Below, one piece after another: positions 1-9,064 of a stretch of DNA of 64,000 nt. The notes under the pieces are model-generated. The model searched no databases. It saw only the letters and a program-made list of their open reading frames with translations, and was not told where the DNA came from. The position numbers and the translations under genes were made by a program. The DNA is taken from NCBI RefSeq assembly GCF_008710135.1, contig NZ_VYKK01000020.1, forward strand, positions 1-64,000, read 5' to 3'. Every line of letters begins with the position of its first letter. The first letter of the stretch is position 1. The DNA comes from Paenibacillus spiritus (lineage in GTDB: Bacteria; Bacillota; Bacilli; Paenibacillales; Paenibacillaceae).

Positions 1-1146
1 CTAGGTGTTTTTTTCAATGTCCACTAAATGGGGTCTTGACCACCGGGACTCCAGGGTCTGTCTGTACAGAGACTCCAGTCTCCGGGCCGTGGCTTCCCAG
101 CCGTAACGGTCGACAGCCGCCCTCCGCCCCTCTTCGCCCATCGCCCGTGCCCTGTCGGGACGGCGGATCAGGGTGCGGATGGCCCGGGCAAAGGCCGAGG
201 GGCGGCGGTAGTCGGCAACCAGCATCCCGGTTCGGCCGGAGCCGAGAATCTCTACTATACCGCCGATCGCGGAAGCGATCACAGGCAGCCCGGAGGCCAT
301 GGCTTCCACATTCACGAGCCCGAAGGCCTCATGCCGCTGGGAGGGGCAGATGAAGCAGTCGGCCGCCTGGTAGATGCGGTGCATGTCGCCATGGGGTACC
401 GGGCCCAGGAACAGGAACGGCAGCCGAAGCCGCCGGGCCAGACTCCGGAGGCGGCGGATATACCGGGCGTCTCCGCTTCCGGCAACGACCAGCTGAACCG
501 GATAGAACCGGTTCACGCGTGCGGCGGCGCGGATCAGCACCGGCAGGCCCTTGCGCGGGATCACCCTTCCCGCGAAGAGAAGGACGTAGCGGCGGGAAGA
601 AATCCGGTACAGACTGCGCATGCGGTCCCGCAGGGCTTCGTCTGCCGGGACGAACCGGGACAGATCGGCGCCCAGCGGCACGACCTGCGGGGCGAGGCCC
701 AGGCCGGGGAACCGGCGGCGGAGCCGGTCGGCAAGAGAAGCGCTGTTGACGATGACGGCGTCTGCGGGATACAGGCGGGCTGCGGTAAGCGGTCCCGCCG
801 GCACGAACGTCAGCGAATGCAGGTACAGCACTGCCGGAAGTGCAGGATAGGCTTCTTTGACTGCCCGCAGCAGCGCCGGCCGGTTATCGACCTGGATGAG
901 GTCGAAGTTCCCGGCGGCGATCGCCTCCACGATTCCTTCGGCGTAACGGAAGGACGGAGCGGCGGGAAGCCGCAGCAGCCGGACGCCTTCGCGGATCTCC
1001 TCTTCCGGCAGTCCCGGGGCCCGGCGGCTGAGCACGGTCACCTCATGCCGGAGCACGAGCCGCCGGGCCGCCGCCCAGATGCTGATCTCCACGGAACCGC
1101 TGCCCGGGAGCGGGAACCGCGGCGGCGCGATGAAGCAGATTCGCAT
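1..1146 (-). CDS. GT4-family glycosyltransferase
   Basis: Probable retaining GT-B glycosyltransferase of 381 residues, moving a sugar from a nucleotide-sugar donor to a cell-surface or spore glycan. The N-terminus (MRICFIAPP, then a Gly/Ser-rich loop) is the usual acceptor-side Rossmann start. FAGRVIPRKGLPVLI opens the donor domain at about residue 235, and EAFGLVNVE gives the family EX7E signature. The ATG at 1146 is chosen because GGAAGGAGTG lies just upstream; longer in-frame starts have no ribosome binding site. A GC-rich hairpin (1164-1188, 8-bp arms) sits just upstream of that site. The gene is divergent from the ATP-grasp gene at 1323. The acceptor is unknown. Confidence 0.85.
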   Translation of the reverse strand: MRICFIAPPRFPLPGSGSVEISIWAAARRLVLRHEVTVLSRRAPGLPEEEIREGVRLLRLPAAPSFRYAEGIVEAIAAGNFDLIQVDNRPALLRAVKEAYPALPAVLYLHSLTFVPAGPLTAARLYPADAVIVNSASLADRLRRRFPGLGLAPQVVPLGADLSRFVPADEALRDRMRSLYRISSRRYVLLFAGRVIPRKGLPVLIRAAARVNRFYPVQLVVAGSGDARYIRRLRSLARRLRLPFLFLGPVPHGDMHRIYQAADCFICPSQRHEAFGLVNVEAMASGLPVIASAIGGIVEILGSGRTGMLVADYRRPSAFARAIRTLIRRPDRARAMGEEGRRAAVDRYGWEATARRLESLYRQTLESRWSRPHLVDIEKNT

Positions 1147-1322
1147 GGACTCACTCCTTCCCTGGCCGCCGACAGACGGGCGGCGGCCTGTCGCTTCAGC
1201 ATATGCGGAAGATGCGCGGCCAGACACGGGTGAGCAGGCCCTTATCCCATGCCTTCCGCAGTCCTCTCGCATATTCTGTTGGCGAAAAGCGAATACCGCC
1301 AGAAGCAGAGAGGGCAGTGGGC

Positions 1323-2090
1323 ATGAGACAAAGACGAACAACCATGACCAGCAAATGGGTCAAAACCGTTATTCTGATGAAGAGCCCGGAAGTCGCGCCG
1401 CTAATTCCGGAGACCAGCCGGATGACGGCAGGACATGTCGAGCGGATGCTGCACCGTTACGGGATGGTCTATGTGAAGCCGGAGAGGGGAACTTACGGCA
1501 ACGGCGTGATGCGGGTTGAAATGGAACGGGGGCCCTTCGGCCAGGGATACAAGTACCAGTCGGGAACGCGGATCTACCGGTTCGACCGGTTTGACAGCCT
1601 CTACCGGTCGCTGCGGCAGCGGGCGGGCAAGCGGAGCTATCTCGTTCAGCGGGGCATTCCGCTACTGAAGCATGGCGGCCGCCGCTTCGATCTGCGGGTT
1701 ATGGTCCAGCTCAGTCCGAAGGGACGCTGGGAGACCACAGGGCTGATTGGCCGGGTGGCAGCCAAAGGCAAGGCCGTTACGAATTATCACAGCGGCGGCA
1801 AGCCTACGGATATTCATACCCTGCTGGCTCCTCATATGAGCGAGGCCCGGGAACGGGAACTAGTCCGTGAGCTGAAGCGGCTGGGGCAGCGGATCGGACG
1901 GTTTTACGGCAAGCACTACCCCGGCTTCCATCAATTAGGAATTGATATCGGGCTGGACCCGGCGCTGACCCCGTGGATTATCGAGGTCAACACGAACCCG
2001 GACCCGTACATTTTCAATCAGCTTCACGACAAATCCATGTACCGGAAAGTCATGGCATACCGGCGATTCCGGCTCCGGAACGGCCATTGA
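1323..2090 (+). CDS. YheC/YheD-family ATP-grasp protein
   Basis: A 255-residue ATP-grasp protein of the YheC/YheD family, known in Bacilli from spore-coat-associated proteins; no reaction is established. Visible family features are VYVKPERGTYGNGV (nucleotide-binding strand and glycine loop), FDLRVMVQ, and the C-terminal metal/ATP motif WIIEVNTNPDP. The ATG at 1323 has a purine-rich AGAGGG about 8 nt upstream; the next ATG (1344) has none. It lies between two glycosyltransferases (GT4 divergent, GT2 118 bp downstream), which suggests a surface or spore-coat polysaccharide role. That role is inference from context. Confidence 0.82.
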   Translation: MRQRRTTMTSKWVKTVILMKSPEVAPLIPETSRMTAGHVERMLHRYGMVYVKPERGTYGNGVMRVEMERGPFGQGYKYQSGTRIYRFDRFDSLYRSLRQRAGKRSYLVQRGIPLLKHGGRRFDLRVMVQLSPKGRWETTGLIGRVAAKGKAVTNYHSGGKPTDIHTLLAPHMSEARERELVRELKRLGQRIGRFYGKHYPGFHQLGIDIGLDPALTPWIIEVNTNPDPYIFNQLHDKSMYRKVMAYRRFRLRNGH

Positions 2091-2207
2091 AATCCTGATA
2101 AAGTAAAAAATTTCCTGATTCATTACCTGCATCGCGGGGTAAGTAGTGGCATCTGTTAGGCATCAGGATGGACGTGGAAGTTGAAGAAAGGCGGGAGTAG
2201 AAGAACT

Positions 2208-3164
2208 ATGGATGGCTTCTGGAGATTATCCATCGCAATTTGCACACGGAATCGGCATGACGATTTGCTTCGCTGCCTGAAGTCTCTCTACAGCCAGCGG
2301 ATCGAAGACGCACGCATCGAACTGATGCTGATTGACGACGGCGAAACGTCCCGTTCCTGGCTGGATGGGGCGCGGGAGCAAGCTCCGGAGTGGGTCGATC
2401 TGATCTATTACCGCAAAAATCCGGCCGAGGCCGGTCTGATCCGGTCCCGGCTGTACGCCGTTCGCGCCGCGCGCAACGAAATGCTGCTGTTCCTGGACGA
2501 CGACGTGGAGCTTGCGCCCGATTATCTGTCCCAGCTTCGGGCGACGCTGGCCGCTCACCCGGAGGCGGTGGGAGTCGGCGGCGTGGATCAAGGATTCTCC
2601 TGTTCGCTGAAGGGCAGAATGCTCATGCTGCTCAGCGGAAGAGGGCGCCTGTCCCCGGGCAAGCTGTCCTACAGCGGATTTGCCTCCTCCATGAATCTGT
2701 GGAACCGCCAGAAGCGGACGTTCCGGACGGAGTTTCTTCACGGCTGCAATATGTGCTTTCGCCGTTCCGCGCTGAGCGAGGCCGAAGCGGAGGAATGGCT
2801 CACCGGCTACAGTCTGGGAGAAGACTTGTATCTGTCGTTCATCGCCGGACGTAGCGGCCCGATGCTGGTCAACCCGGCCATGCGGCTGCTGCACCACGGA
2901 TCTCCGGCTTCCAGGGACCGGCGGGAGCAGGTCTCCTATTCCAAGGTGGTGAACCATTATGAGCTGCTTCGGCTGCGCACTCCCATGACCCGGCTCCGCT
3001 ACGGAATGCTGCTGTGGACCGTGGGCTTCTTGTACGCGGAGACCCGGCTGCGGAGGGATGCCGAAGCCAGCCGCGGCTACCGCCGGGGACTGGAACGGCT
3101 GCGAGCCGTCATGAGCGGACAATCGGACTCCTGGGCAGGGAGAAGCAAGCTGCCTGCCGACTAG
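2208..3164 (+). CDS. GT2-family glycosyltransferase
   Basis: A 318-residue GT-A fold glycosyltransferase. It opens with LSIAICTRNRHDDLLRCLKSL, the start of a GT2 nucleotide-binding domain. LMLIDDGE follows, and the DXD metal/sugar-nucleotide motif is in LLFLDDDVELAPDY near residue 95. The C-terminal third has no clear membrane segment. The ATG at 2208 is preferred over the upstream TTG (2181) because AAAGGCGGGAG lies in front of it. It follows the YheC/D gene on the same strand and ends at a strong terminator (3255-3284), so the two may share a transcript. Substrate unknown. Confidence 0.85.
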   Translation: MDGFWRLSIAICTRNRHDDLLRCLKSLYSQRIEDARIELMLIDDGETSRSWLDGAREQAPEWVDLIYYRKNPAEAGLIRSRLYAVRAARNEMLLFLDDDVELAPDYLSQLRATLAAHPEAVGVGGVDQGFSCSLKGRMLMLLSGRGRLSPGKLSYSGFASSMNLWNRQKRTFRTEFLHGCNMCFRRSALSEAEAEEWLTGYSLGEDLYLSFIAGRSGPMLVNPAMRLLHHGSPASRDRREQVSYSKVVNHYELLRLRTPMTRLRYGMLLWTVGFLYAETRLRRDAEASRGYRRGLERLRAVMSGQSDSWAGRSKLPAD

Positions 3165-3254
3165 AGCGCAGCGCTGATGCGCCCGGCCGGCCGCCGCAGG
3201 GCCCGTGCACCCGTATTCGCCGGCTGGAGCGGCCGGCGGCGGGTGCTTTTCTAT

Positions 3255-3284
3255 CCTCTCCCCGCTTCTTCGGGGAGAGGTTTT
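3255..3284 (+). terminator. Rho-independent terminator after the GT2 gene
   Basis: A 10-bp perfect stem (CCTCTCCCCG / CGGGGAGAGG) with a 6-nt loop is followed by TTTT. It separates the glycosyltransferase gene from the histidine kinase gene. Confidence 0.85.
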
Positions 3285-3351
3285 AGCGTATACTGGTACA
3301 TACAAACGAATGAATGGACAAGCGGCTAGAGCAAAGGAGGAGCCTCCCTAG

Positions 3352-6300
3352 ATGGATAATGTTCAACTGCAGCAAGAGTGGATGGATATGGCATTCGACA
3401 AAGCCCCGTTCGGGATTGCGCTGCTGCGCCCTGCGGACGGCAGGTGGATGCAGGCGAATGCCGCCATGCGCGACATCCTGACAGGAGGGGAGCGCCCGCA
3501 GTGGGCCGAAGGCCTGGATTCTTGCCCGGAACTCTTGAGACCGGAAGGGCAATTTCCTCCGTTCGACTCGATTCTGAGCCATTTGCTCGCAGCCTCCGGC
3601 AGAGTCTATGAGATGGACTGGCGCTTCGCGCCGGAGCCGGGGCGTCACGTCTGGCTCGGTCTGCGCTATGTCCGGGAGGTCCGGGAGAACGGCGAGGAAG
3701 TCGTTTTGCTGTATGCCCAGGATATTACGGACCGCAAAATTGCCGACCAGATTACTATCAACAGCCGGGATCTGTACGACCTGTTCATTCAGAGCGAACA
3801 CAATATTATTTCCGTCAGCCAGCCGGACGGGACGCTTACCTTCCTCTCTCCGTCGTTCGAAATGATTCTGGGATATGCGGTCCATGAAGTCATCGGGACC
3901 AACCGCTGGGATTATTACCATCCGGAGGACCGCGAACCGTCTGCGGACATCGTGAGCGAAGCGCGTTCCGGCGCAAGCCGGCTCCGCCGCCTGCGGCACA
4001 AGGACGGACATTACCGCTGGTTCGAGATTTCTTTTCAGATCATTACGGGCGATGACGGGCAGGTCGAACGGATCATGGGCATCGGCCATGATGTAACCGA
4101 CCGCAAGCGGAGCGAGGAAGAACTGGCCGTCGCCCAGCGCGTTGCGCGGATCGGCTCGTGGTCCTGGAATCTGAAGACGGGATTGATCGCCTTCTCCGAC
4201 GAAATCCGTCAGATGGTGTCATACTGTCTGGGTCCGCTGATTCCGTATGAGGACTTCGCCCGTTATCTCCATCCCGATGATCTTGACCGGGTGAATGTCG
4301 TGGCCGAGCGCGCCTTTGCCGGCCGCTCCGGCAAGACCGTCTACCGGATCGGTCCACCCGGAGAGTGGATCACCGTGAATGTCGAATGGGAAGTGATACC
4401 TGACCGGGACGGCCGTCCCGGCCAGTTGGTCGGCATGATGCAGGATATCACGGAACGCATGAAGATGGAGCAGCAGCTTCGGGAGAGCGAGCGGAATTAC
4501 CGGCTCATCTCGGAGACCTCCCTTGATCTCATTGTCCGCTATTCGCTTGAAGAGAGCCGGGTCGTCTACTGTTCGCCGGCCAGCCGCACGCTGCTCGGCT
4601 ATGAGCCGGAGGAAGTGCAGCAGCTGCGGACGGCGGAACATCTGCATCCCGATGACCGGATGCGAATGCTCAAGCAGGTAAGCCATGCCCGGTTAACGGG
4701 CAATATTCCGGTCCTCCAATTCCGGTACCGCCGCAAAGACGGGTCGTTCTGCTGGATGGAGACGAGCTGCCGGTTTGTCTACGGGGAGAACGGCTATCCG
4801 CAGGAAGTCGTTGCGATCGCTCGCGATATTACGGAGCGCAAGCAGATGGAGTTCAAGCTGAAGGAGAGCGAGCAGCGGTACAAGTCAATATTCGAATACA
4901 ATCCGTCTGCGGTCTATTCCATGAATCTGCAGGGCGACTATCTGACCGCCAACGAGAATCTGGAGAAGCTGACCGGCTATACGCTGGACGAGCTGATCGG
5001 CATGTATTTCGGCCCTCTGGTAGCCGAGAAGGATATGGACAAAACGCTGCATCATTTCAATCTCGCGGCCCAGGGGGAACCGCAGAGCTACGACCTGACG
5101 ATCATCCACAGGGACGGATACGAAATCGAGATCAATACGGTCAACATCCCGATCATTGTGGACGGGAGAATTGTCGGCGTCTACGGTATCTCCCGCGATA
5201 TTACCGAGCGGACGCGCTATATCGAGCAGATTGAGCGTCTCAGCAGCGAGTATACGCTCATTCTCAACTCGGTGACCGAGGGTATCTTCGGGCTGGATCA
5301 GGAAGGCAGAGTCATGTTCATCAATCCTTCCGCCTCCCGGATGCTGGGTTATCCGAACGAAGAACTGCGGGGACGGCGGGTGGAGGACCTGTTGCATCAG
5401 ACTGCGCTGTCGGGGATGGTCTACGATCCGATGTCGGCGCCGCTGCTGGAAGCGGTCCGCAGCGGAGACTCCTCGCATGGCAGGGAAGCGGTGCTGTGGC
5501 GGGCCGACGGTTCCAGCTTCATCGCGGAGTACCGGGTTACGCCGCTGTTCGATCAGGGAAGACGCCAGGGGACCGTGGTCGTATTCCGCGATATGACGAA
5601 TGAAGCCGAGATTATCAAGGCCAAGGAATCGGCGGAGCAGGCCGACCGGGCCAAGTCGGAGTTCCTCGCCGTCATGAGCCATGAGCTGCGCACCCCGATG
5701 AACGGGATTATGGGCATGACCGATCTGCTGCTGCAGACCGAGCTGGATGAAGAGCAGAGCGGATATGCCGAGATTATCAATCAGAGCAGCCACTCCCTGC
5801 TGCAGATTCTGAACGAAATTCTGGACCTCAGCAAGATCGAAGCCGGCAAAATGACCTTGCTCTGCGAGCCCTTTGCGCTGCGGGATATGATTGAAGGGGT
5901 GACCGATCTGTTCGGTCCCAAAGCCCAGGAGAAGGGCATCCGGCTTACCTCCAGCATCGGCGACGAGGTTCCTTCCATTATCAACGGCGACGGCGCCCGG
6001 CTGCGCCAGGTGCTGGTCAACCTGGTCAGCAACGCGGTGAAATTCACCGAAGAGGGCAGCGTCCATCTGGAGGTGTCGGCAGCCGCATCTTCCAGACCGG
6101 GCGGCATGACGCTGCGCTTCCATGTCCGGGATACGGGGATCGGCATCGCGGCCGGCAAGCAGGCGCTGTTGTTCCAGCCGTTCTCCCAGCTTCACCCGTT
6201 CATTAACCGCAAGTACGGCGGTACCGGCCTTGGACTGTCCATCTGCAAAAAAATCGTCGAGCTGATGGGCGGCGCCATCGCCGTCGACAGCGTGCACGGA

Positions 6301-6354
6301 GTCGGCTCCGACTTCTACTTCACGCTTCCCGTACAGGCCGGAGCGGAAGAATGA
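3352..6354 (+). CDS. Six-PAS sensor histidine kinase, cytoplasmic
   Basis: A 1000-residue soluble histidine kinase with no membrane segment or signal peptide. Six tandem PAS/PAC units start near residues 10, 140, 260, 381, 509 and 633; most end in a DITERK-type PAC tail. HisKA carries the phospho-acceptor His777 in MSHELRTPMNG. The HATPase_c domain shows the N box (NLVSNAVKF), G1 (DTGIGI) and G2 (GGTGLGLSICKKI). There is no receiver or Hpt domain, and no response regulator is encoded in the window, so the partner is elsewhere. AAAGGAGG precedes the ATG. Its last codons overlap the next gene by 4 bp (ATGA), implying translational coupling with a C39-like protein. The signal is unknown. Confidence 0.93.
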   Translation: MDNVQLQQEWMDMAFDKAPFGIALLRPADGRWMQANAAMRDILTGGERPQWAEGLDSCPELLRPEGQFPPFDSILSHLLAASGRVYEMDWRFAPEPGRHVWLGLRYVREVRENGEEVVLLYAQDITDRKIADQITINSRDLYDLFIQSEHNIISVSQPDGTLTFLSPSFEMILGYAVHEVIGTNRWDYYHPEDREPSADIVSEARSGASRLRRLRHKDGHYRWFEISFQIITGDDGQVERIMGIGHDVTDRKRSEEELAVAQRVARIGSWSWNLKTGLIAFSDEIRQMVSYCLGPLIPYEDFARYLHPDDLDRVNVVAERAFAGRSGKTVYRIGPPGEWITVNVEWEVIPDRDGRPGQLVGMMQDITERMKMEQQLRESERNYRLISETSLDLIVRYSLEESRVVYCSPASRTLLGYEPEEVQQLRTAEHLHPDDRMRMLKQVSHARLTGNIPVLQFRYRRKDGSFCWMETSCRFVYGENGYPQEVVAIARDITERKQMEFKLKESEQRYKSIFEYNPSAVYSMNLQGDYLTANENLEKLTGYTLDELIGMYFGPLVAEKDMDKTLHHFNLAAQGEPQSYDLTIIHRDGYEIEINTVNIPIIVDGRIVGVYGISRDITERTRYIEQIERLSSEYTLILNSVTEGIFGLDQEGRVMFINPSASRMLGYPNEELRGRRVEDLLHQTALSGMVYDPMSAPLLEAVRSGDSSHGREAVLWRADGSSFIAEYRVTPLFDQGRRQGTVVVFRDMTNEAEIIKAKESAEQADRAKSEFLAVMSHELRTPMNGIMGMTDLLLQTELDEEQSGYAEIINQSSHSLLQILNEILDLSKIEAGKMTLLCEPFALRDMIEGVTDLFGPKAQEKGIRLTSSIGDEVPSIINGDGARLRQVLVNLVSNAVKFTEEGSVHLEVSAAASSRPGGMTLRFHVRDTGIGIAAGKQALLFQPFSQLHPFINRKYGGTGLGLSICKKIVELMGGAIAVDSVHGVGSDFYFTLPVQAGAEE

Positions 6355-6968
6355 GCGAAGCGGACGGGCGGGCGGAGCGCTTCTCCCGCCGCCTGAATCT
6401 TGCCCCGCTCTCCCAGTGGGAAGCGGGTGTCTCGCGCCCGGCCTCGGCCTGCGGACCCGCGGCCATGGCCGCCCTGGCCGACTACTGGGCCGGCCTGGCC
6501 TTGCCCGGAAGCGGGGCGGCGGAATCCGCCCCTGCCCGGATCAACCATATGTATGAGCGCTATGGCGGACGCCCCTGGGGCATGAGCGCCGGCGGACTGG
6601 TCCGGGGCCTGCGCCGCTATTGGAAGAGGCATGCGCCGGAAGGGGCCCGCGTCTTCCTTGCGGTGTTTAGGGATTTTGAGCGGTATCGGGAGGAGATCGA
6701 CGCGGGGCGTCCGGTTGCCGTCAAGTTCGACCGCTGGTCGGCTCTGCGCTGGCGGGGAGACTATGCGTTCGATTACCACTGGACGGTCGGCATCGGCTAT
6801 GAAGTGGAGGGGAAGAATCGCTTCCTGCTGCTGCATGACAACGGGGGGCGCAAGCGCAGCGGCGAGGCCGTCCCGGGACGGGAGCGGCGCATCGCCTATG
6901 AGGCCAACCGGCCCGTTCTCACGATGGTTAGCCTTCGCATTGACACCCCGGAGAACCGGGGTGTATAA
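6351..6968 (+). CDS. C39-like papain-fold protein, coupled to the kinase
   Basis: A 205-residue protein resembling the C39-like (Peptidase_C39_2) papain fold. The candidate catalytic Cys lies in SACGPAAMAALADYW near residue 35, the His in DYHWTVGIGYEV near residue 145, and the Asp/Asn in LLLHDNGG. C39-like proteins can be peptidases or catalytically silent domains. No signal peptide or double-glycine exporter domain is seen, so bacteriocin export is unlikely. The start overlaps the kinase stop by 4 bp, so both are probably made together. Its last codons also hold the pullulanase promoter. Family assignment is by motif only. Confidence 0.6.
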   Translation: MSEADGRAERFSRRLNLAPLSQWEAGVSRPASACGPAAMAALADYWAGLALPGSGAAESAPARINHMYERYGGRPWGMSAGGLVRGLRRYWKRHAPEGARVFLAVFRDFERYREEIDAGRPVAVKFDRWSALRWRGDYAFDYHWTVGIGYEVEGKNRFLLLHDNGGRKRSGEAVPGRERRIAYEANRPVLTMVSLRIDTPENRGV

Positions 6969-6969
6969 T
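6940..6969 (+). promoter_or_regulatory. Sigma-A promoter of pulA with a palindrome in its spacer
   Basis: TTGACA (6940-6945) and TATAAT (6964-6969) are separated by 18 bp. The spacer is almost filled by a perfect 9-bp inverted repeat, ACACCCCGG at 6943-6951 and CCGGGGTGT at 6956-6964, with AGAA between. The -10 box overlaps the stop codon of the preceding gene. The placement is what a repressor or spacer-distorting (MerR-like) regulator would use; the regulator is unknown. Confidence 0.85.
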
Positions 6970-6988
6970 GCCGGGGATAACTGGAAAT

Positions 6989-6998
6989 CAAACGTTTG
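6989..6998. promoter_or_regulatory. LacI-type operator candidate downstream of the pulA promoter
   Basis: CAAACGTTTG is a perfect 10-bp palindrome with the central CG typical of LacI/CcpA-family operators. It begins about 20 bp after the -10 box, a roadblock position. It fits the full cre consensus only partly, so a maltose-type LacI regulator is as likely as CcpA. Confidence 0.5.
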
Positions 6999-7034
6999 CA
7001 CACCCTGCAATTCTCTGATTCGCTACATTATTCA

Positions 7035-7050
7035 GGTATGCGCGCATACC
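7035..7050. promoter_or_regulatory. 16-bp perfect palindrome before the pulA ribosome binding site
   Basis: GGTATGCGCGCATACC ends 3 nt before AAAGGAG of pulA. It could be a DNA operator or an RNA hairpin that tunes ribosome access. It is the third palindrome in the 110-bp leader region. Confidence 0.5.
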
Positions 7051-7069
7051 CTCAAAGGAGCATGAATCC

Positions 7070-9064
7070 ATGTCGGTACAAAGAGAGATGGAAGAACCCC
7101 TCTATTACGGTGACCCGGCGGCGACCGGCGGCGTGTCCGTATTCGATCCCGCATTTGACGAAATGTTCGCCTATGACGGCGGTGATCTGGGAGTGAGCTA
7201 CAGTCCGGAAGCGACAACCTTCAAGCTGTGGGCGCCAACGGCGCTGGAAGCAGAAGTCGCGCTGTACGATGCCGGAACGGGCGGAACGGCGGAGCGTCTG
7301 GCCATGAGCCGGGAAGCGCGCGGCGTGTGGAGTCTTGCCGTTAACCGCAATCTCGAAGGCGCTTTCTATACCTTCCGGGTGCGGCTTCAGGAGGACCGCT
7401 GGCAGGAAGCGGCCGATCCCTATGCCCGGGCTGTCGGGGTCAACGGAGACCGGGGTGCGATCCTGGATCTGCGCGGAACCGACCCGGAGGGCTGGGCGGA
7501 AGACCGCGTCGATGCCGAACCGCTGGAAGCCCCGACCGACGCCGTGATTTATGAACTGCATGTCCGCGATCTGTCGATTCATCCGGCCAGCGGCATCTCG
7601 GCCAAAGGCAAGTTCGCCGGCCTGGCCGAGAGCGGAACCCGGGGTCCGGGCGGTATTCGGACCGGTCTGGACCATATTGCCGATCTGGGCGTGACGCATG
7701 TGCAGCTTCTCCCTGTCTATGATTATTCCACCGAGAGCGTCGATGAGAGCCGGCTGGATGAGCCGCAGTTCAACTGGGGCTACGACCCGAAGAACTACAA
7801 TGTCCCGGAAGGCTCTTATGCGACCGACCCGTACGTTCCGGGAGTCCGCATCCGCGAGCTGAAAGAGATGATCCAGGCGCTGCACCGCCGCGGTCTGCGC
7901 GTCATTATGGACGTGGTCTATAACCATGTCTATGACGGCTACCGCGCCAACTTCTCGAAGCTCGTGCCGGGCTATTATCTGCGCTACGCCGAAGACGGAA
8001 CGCTCTCCAACGGCTCCGGCTGCGGCAACGACAACGCCACCGAACGCATAATGATGTCCCGTTTCATTGTGGAATCCGTGCTCTACTGGGCCAAGGAATA
8101 TCATTTCGACGGCTTCCGGTTTGACCTGATGGGTCTGATGGATTATGACACCATCAACGAGGTCCGCCGCCGTCTGGACGAGATCGACCCGACGATCATG
8201 ACCATCGGAGAAGGCTGGATCATTGATACCGAGCTGGACACGAACCGGCTTGCCCATCAGAAGAACAGCAAGGAGATGCCGCGGATCGGCCAGTTCAGCG
8301 ATGATTTCCGAGACACGGTCAAGGGCGACATCTTCATCTTCGACCGCAAAGGCTTCGTCAGCGGAGCCCGCGGCTTTGAGCGGAAGGTCAAGACCGTCGT
8401 AGCCGGAGGCATTCCGTTCGCTCCGGGTCTGGCGGGCTTTGCCCATGAACCGGATCAGAGCGTCAACTATGTCGAGTGCCATGACAATCATACGCTCTGG
8501 GATAAGCTCGTTCTCTCCAACGAGGACGCAGGCGAGGAACATCTGCGCGCCCTGCACCGCCTCGCTTCCGCGATGGTGATGACCAGCCAGGGCATCGCCT
8601 TCCTGCATGCGGGACAGGAGTTCATGCGCACCAAGGGCGGCGTGGAGAACAGCTATAAGTCGCCGGACGAAGTCAATTGGCTCGACTGGGAGCGCTGCGC
8701 CGAACGCCAGGACGATGTTGCCTACATGAAGCGGCTGATCTCGCTCCGTCTTCGCCATCCGGCGTTCCGGCTGCGCAAGGCCGAAGACATCCGGCATCAT
8801 CTGTTCTTCGAGCCGGCGCCGCTCGGCACGGTCGCCTACACGCTGCGCGGACATGCCGGCGGGGACGCCGCCGAACACCTTTTTGTCGCCTATAACCCGA
8901 AGCCGGAAGGTGCCGTCTTTGAACTTCCGGAACTCGGCGACTGGAAGCCGATCTTCGGCGACGAGATTCTTGGCGATCTCTCCGCCAATCGGCTTGAGCT
9001 GACCGGCGCCGGCATGGCCGTCGTCGCAGTGCTGCCGCAGAGCGGACTGGCGACGCACGACTGA
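7070..9064 (+). CDS. pulA: Type I pullulanase
   Basis: A 664-residue GH13 debranching enzyme that hydrolyses alpha-1,6 links in pullulan, glycogen and limit dextrins. An N-terminal CBM48-like domain (SPEATTFKLWAPTALEAEVAL) precedes the barrel. The type I pullulanase signature FNWGYDPKNYNVPEGSY is present. GH13 regions are DVVYNHVY, FRFDLMGLMD (nucleophile Asp), TIGEGW (acid Glu) and VECHDNHT (third Asp). There is no signal peptide, so it acts in the cytoplasm. The ATG at 7070 follows AAAGGAG by 9 nt; another ATG at 7062 is out of frame. It has its own promoter with three palindromes and is followed by a terminator. Confidence 0.95.
   Translation: MSVQREMEEPLYYGDPAATGGVSVFDPAFDEMFAYDGGDLGVSYSPEATTFKLWAPTALEAEVALYDAGTGGTAERLAMSREARGVWSLAVNRNLEGAFYTFRVRLQEDRWQEAADPYARAVGVNGDRGAILDLRGTDPEGWAEDRVDAEPLEAPTDAVIYELHVRDLSIHPASGISAKGKFAGLAESGTRGPGGIRTGLDHIADLGVTHVQLLPVYDYSTESVDESRLDEPQFNWGYDPKNYNVPEGSYATDPYVPGVRIRELKEMIQALHRRGLRVIMDVVYNHVYDGYRANFSKLVPGYYLRYAEDGTLSNGSGCGNDNATERIMMSRFIVESVLYWAKEYHFDGFRFDLMGLMDYDTINEVRRRLDEIDPTIMTIGEGWIIDTELDTNRLAHQKNSKEMPRIGQFSDDFRDTVKGDIFIFDRKGFVSGARGFERKVKTVVAGGIPFAPGLAGFAHEPDQSVNYVECHDNHTLWDKLVLSNEDAGEEHLRALHRLASAMVMTSQGIAFLHAGQEFMRTKGGVENSYKSPDEVNWLDWERCAERQDDVAYMKRLISLRLRHPAFRLRKAEDIRHHLFFEPAPLGTVAYTLRGHAGGDAAEHLFVAYNPKPEGAVFELPELGDWKPIFGDEILGDLSANRLELTGAGMAVVAVLPQSGLATHD

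Noticed and set aside
1147-1341. 65-residue extension of the GT4 protein
   Set aside because: No ribosome binding site, atypical composition, and it overlaps the divergent ATP-grasp gene region.
4885-6297. A 470-codon open frame opposite the histidine kinase
   Set aside because: Antisense shadow of the PAS-HisKA region with no ribosome binding site or family match.
6351-6968. Bacteriocin-processing C39 peptidase
   Set aside because: No ABC transporter or precursor peptide nearby; only a C39-like fold without exporter domains.
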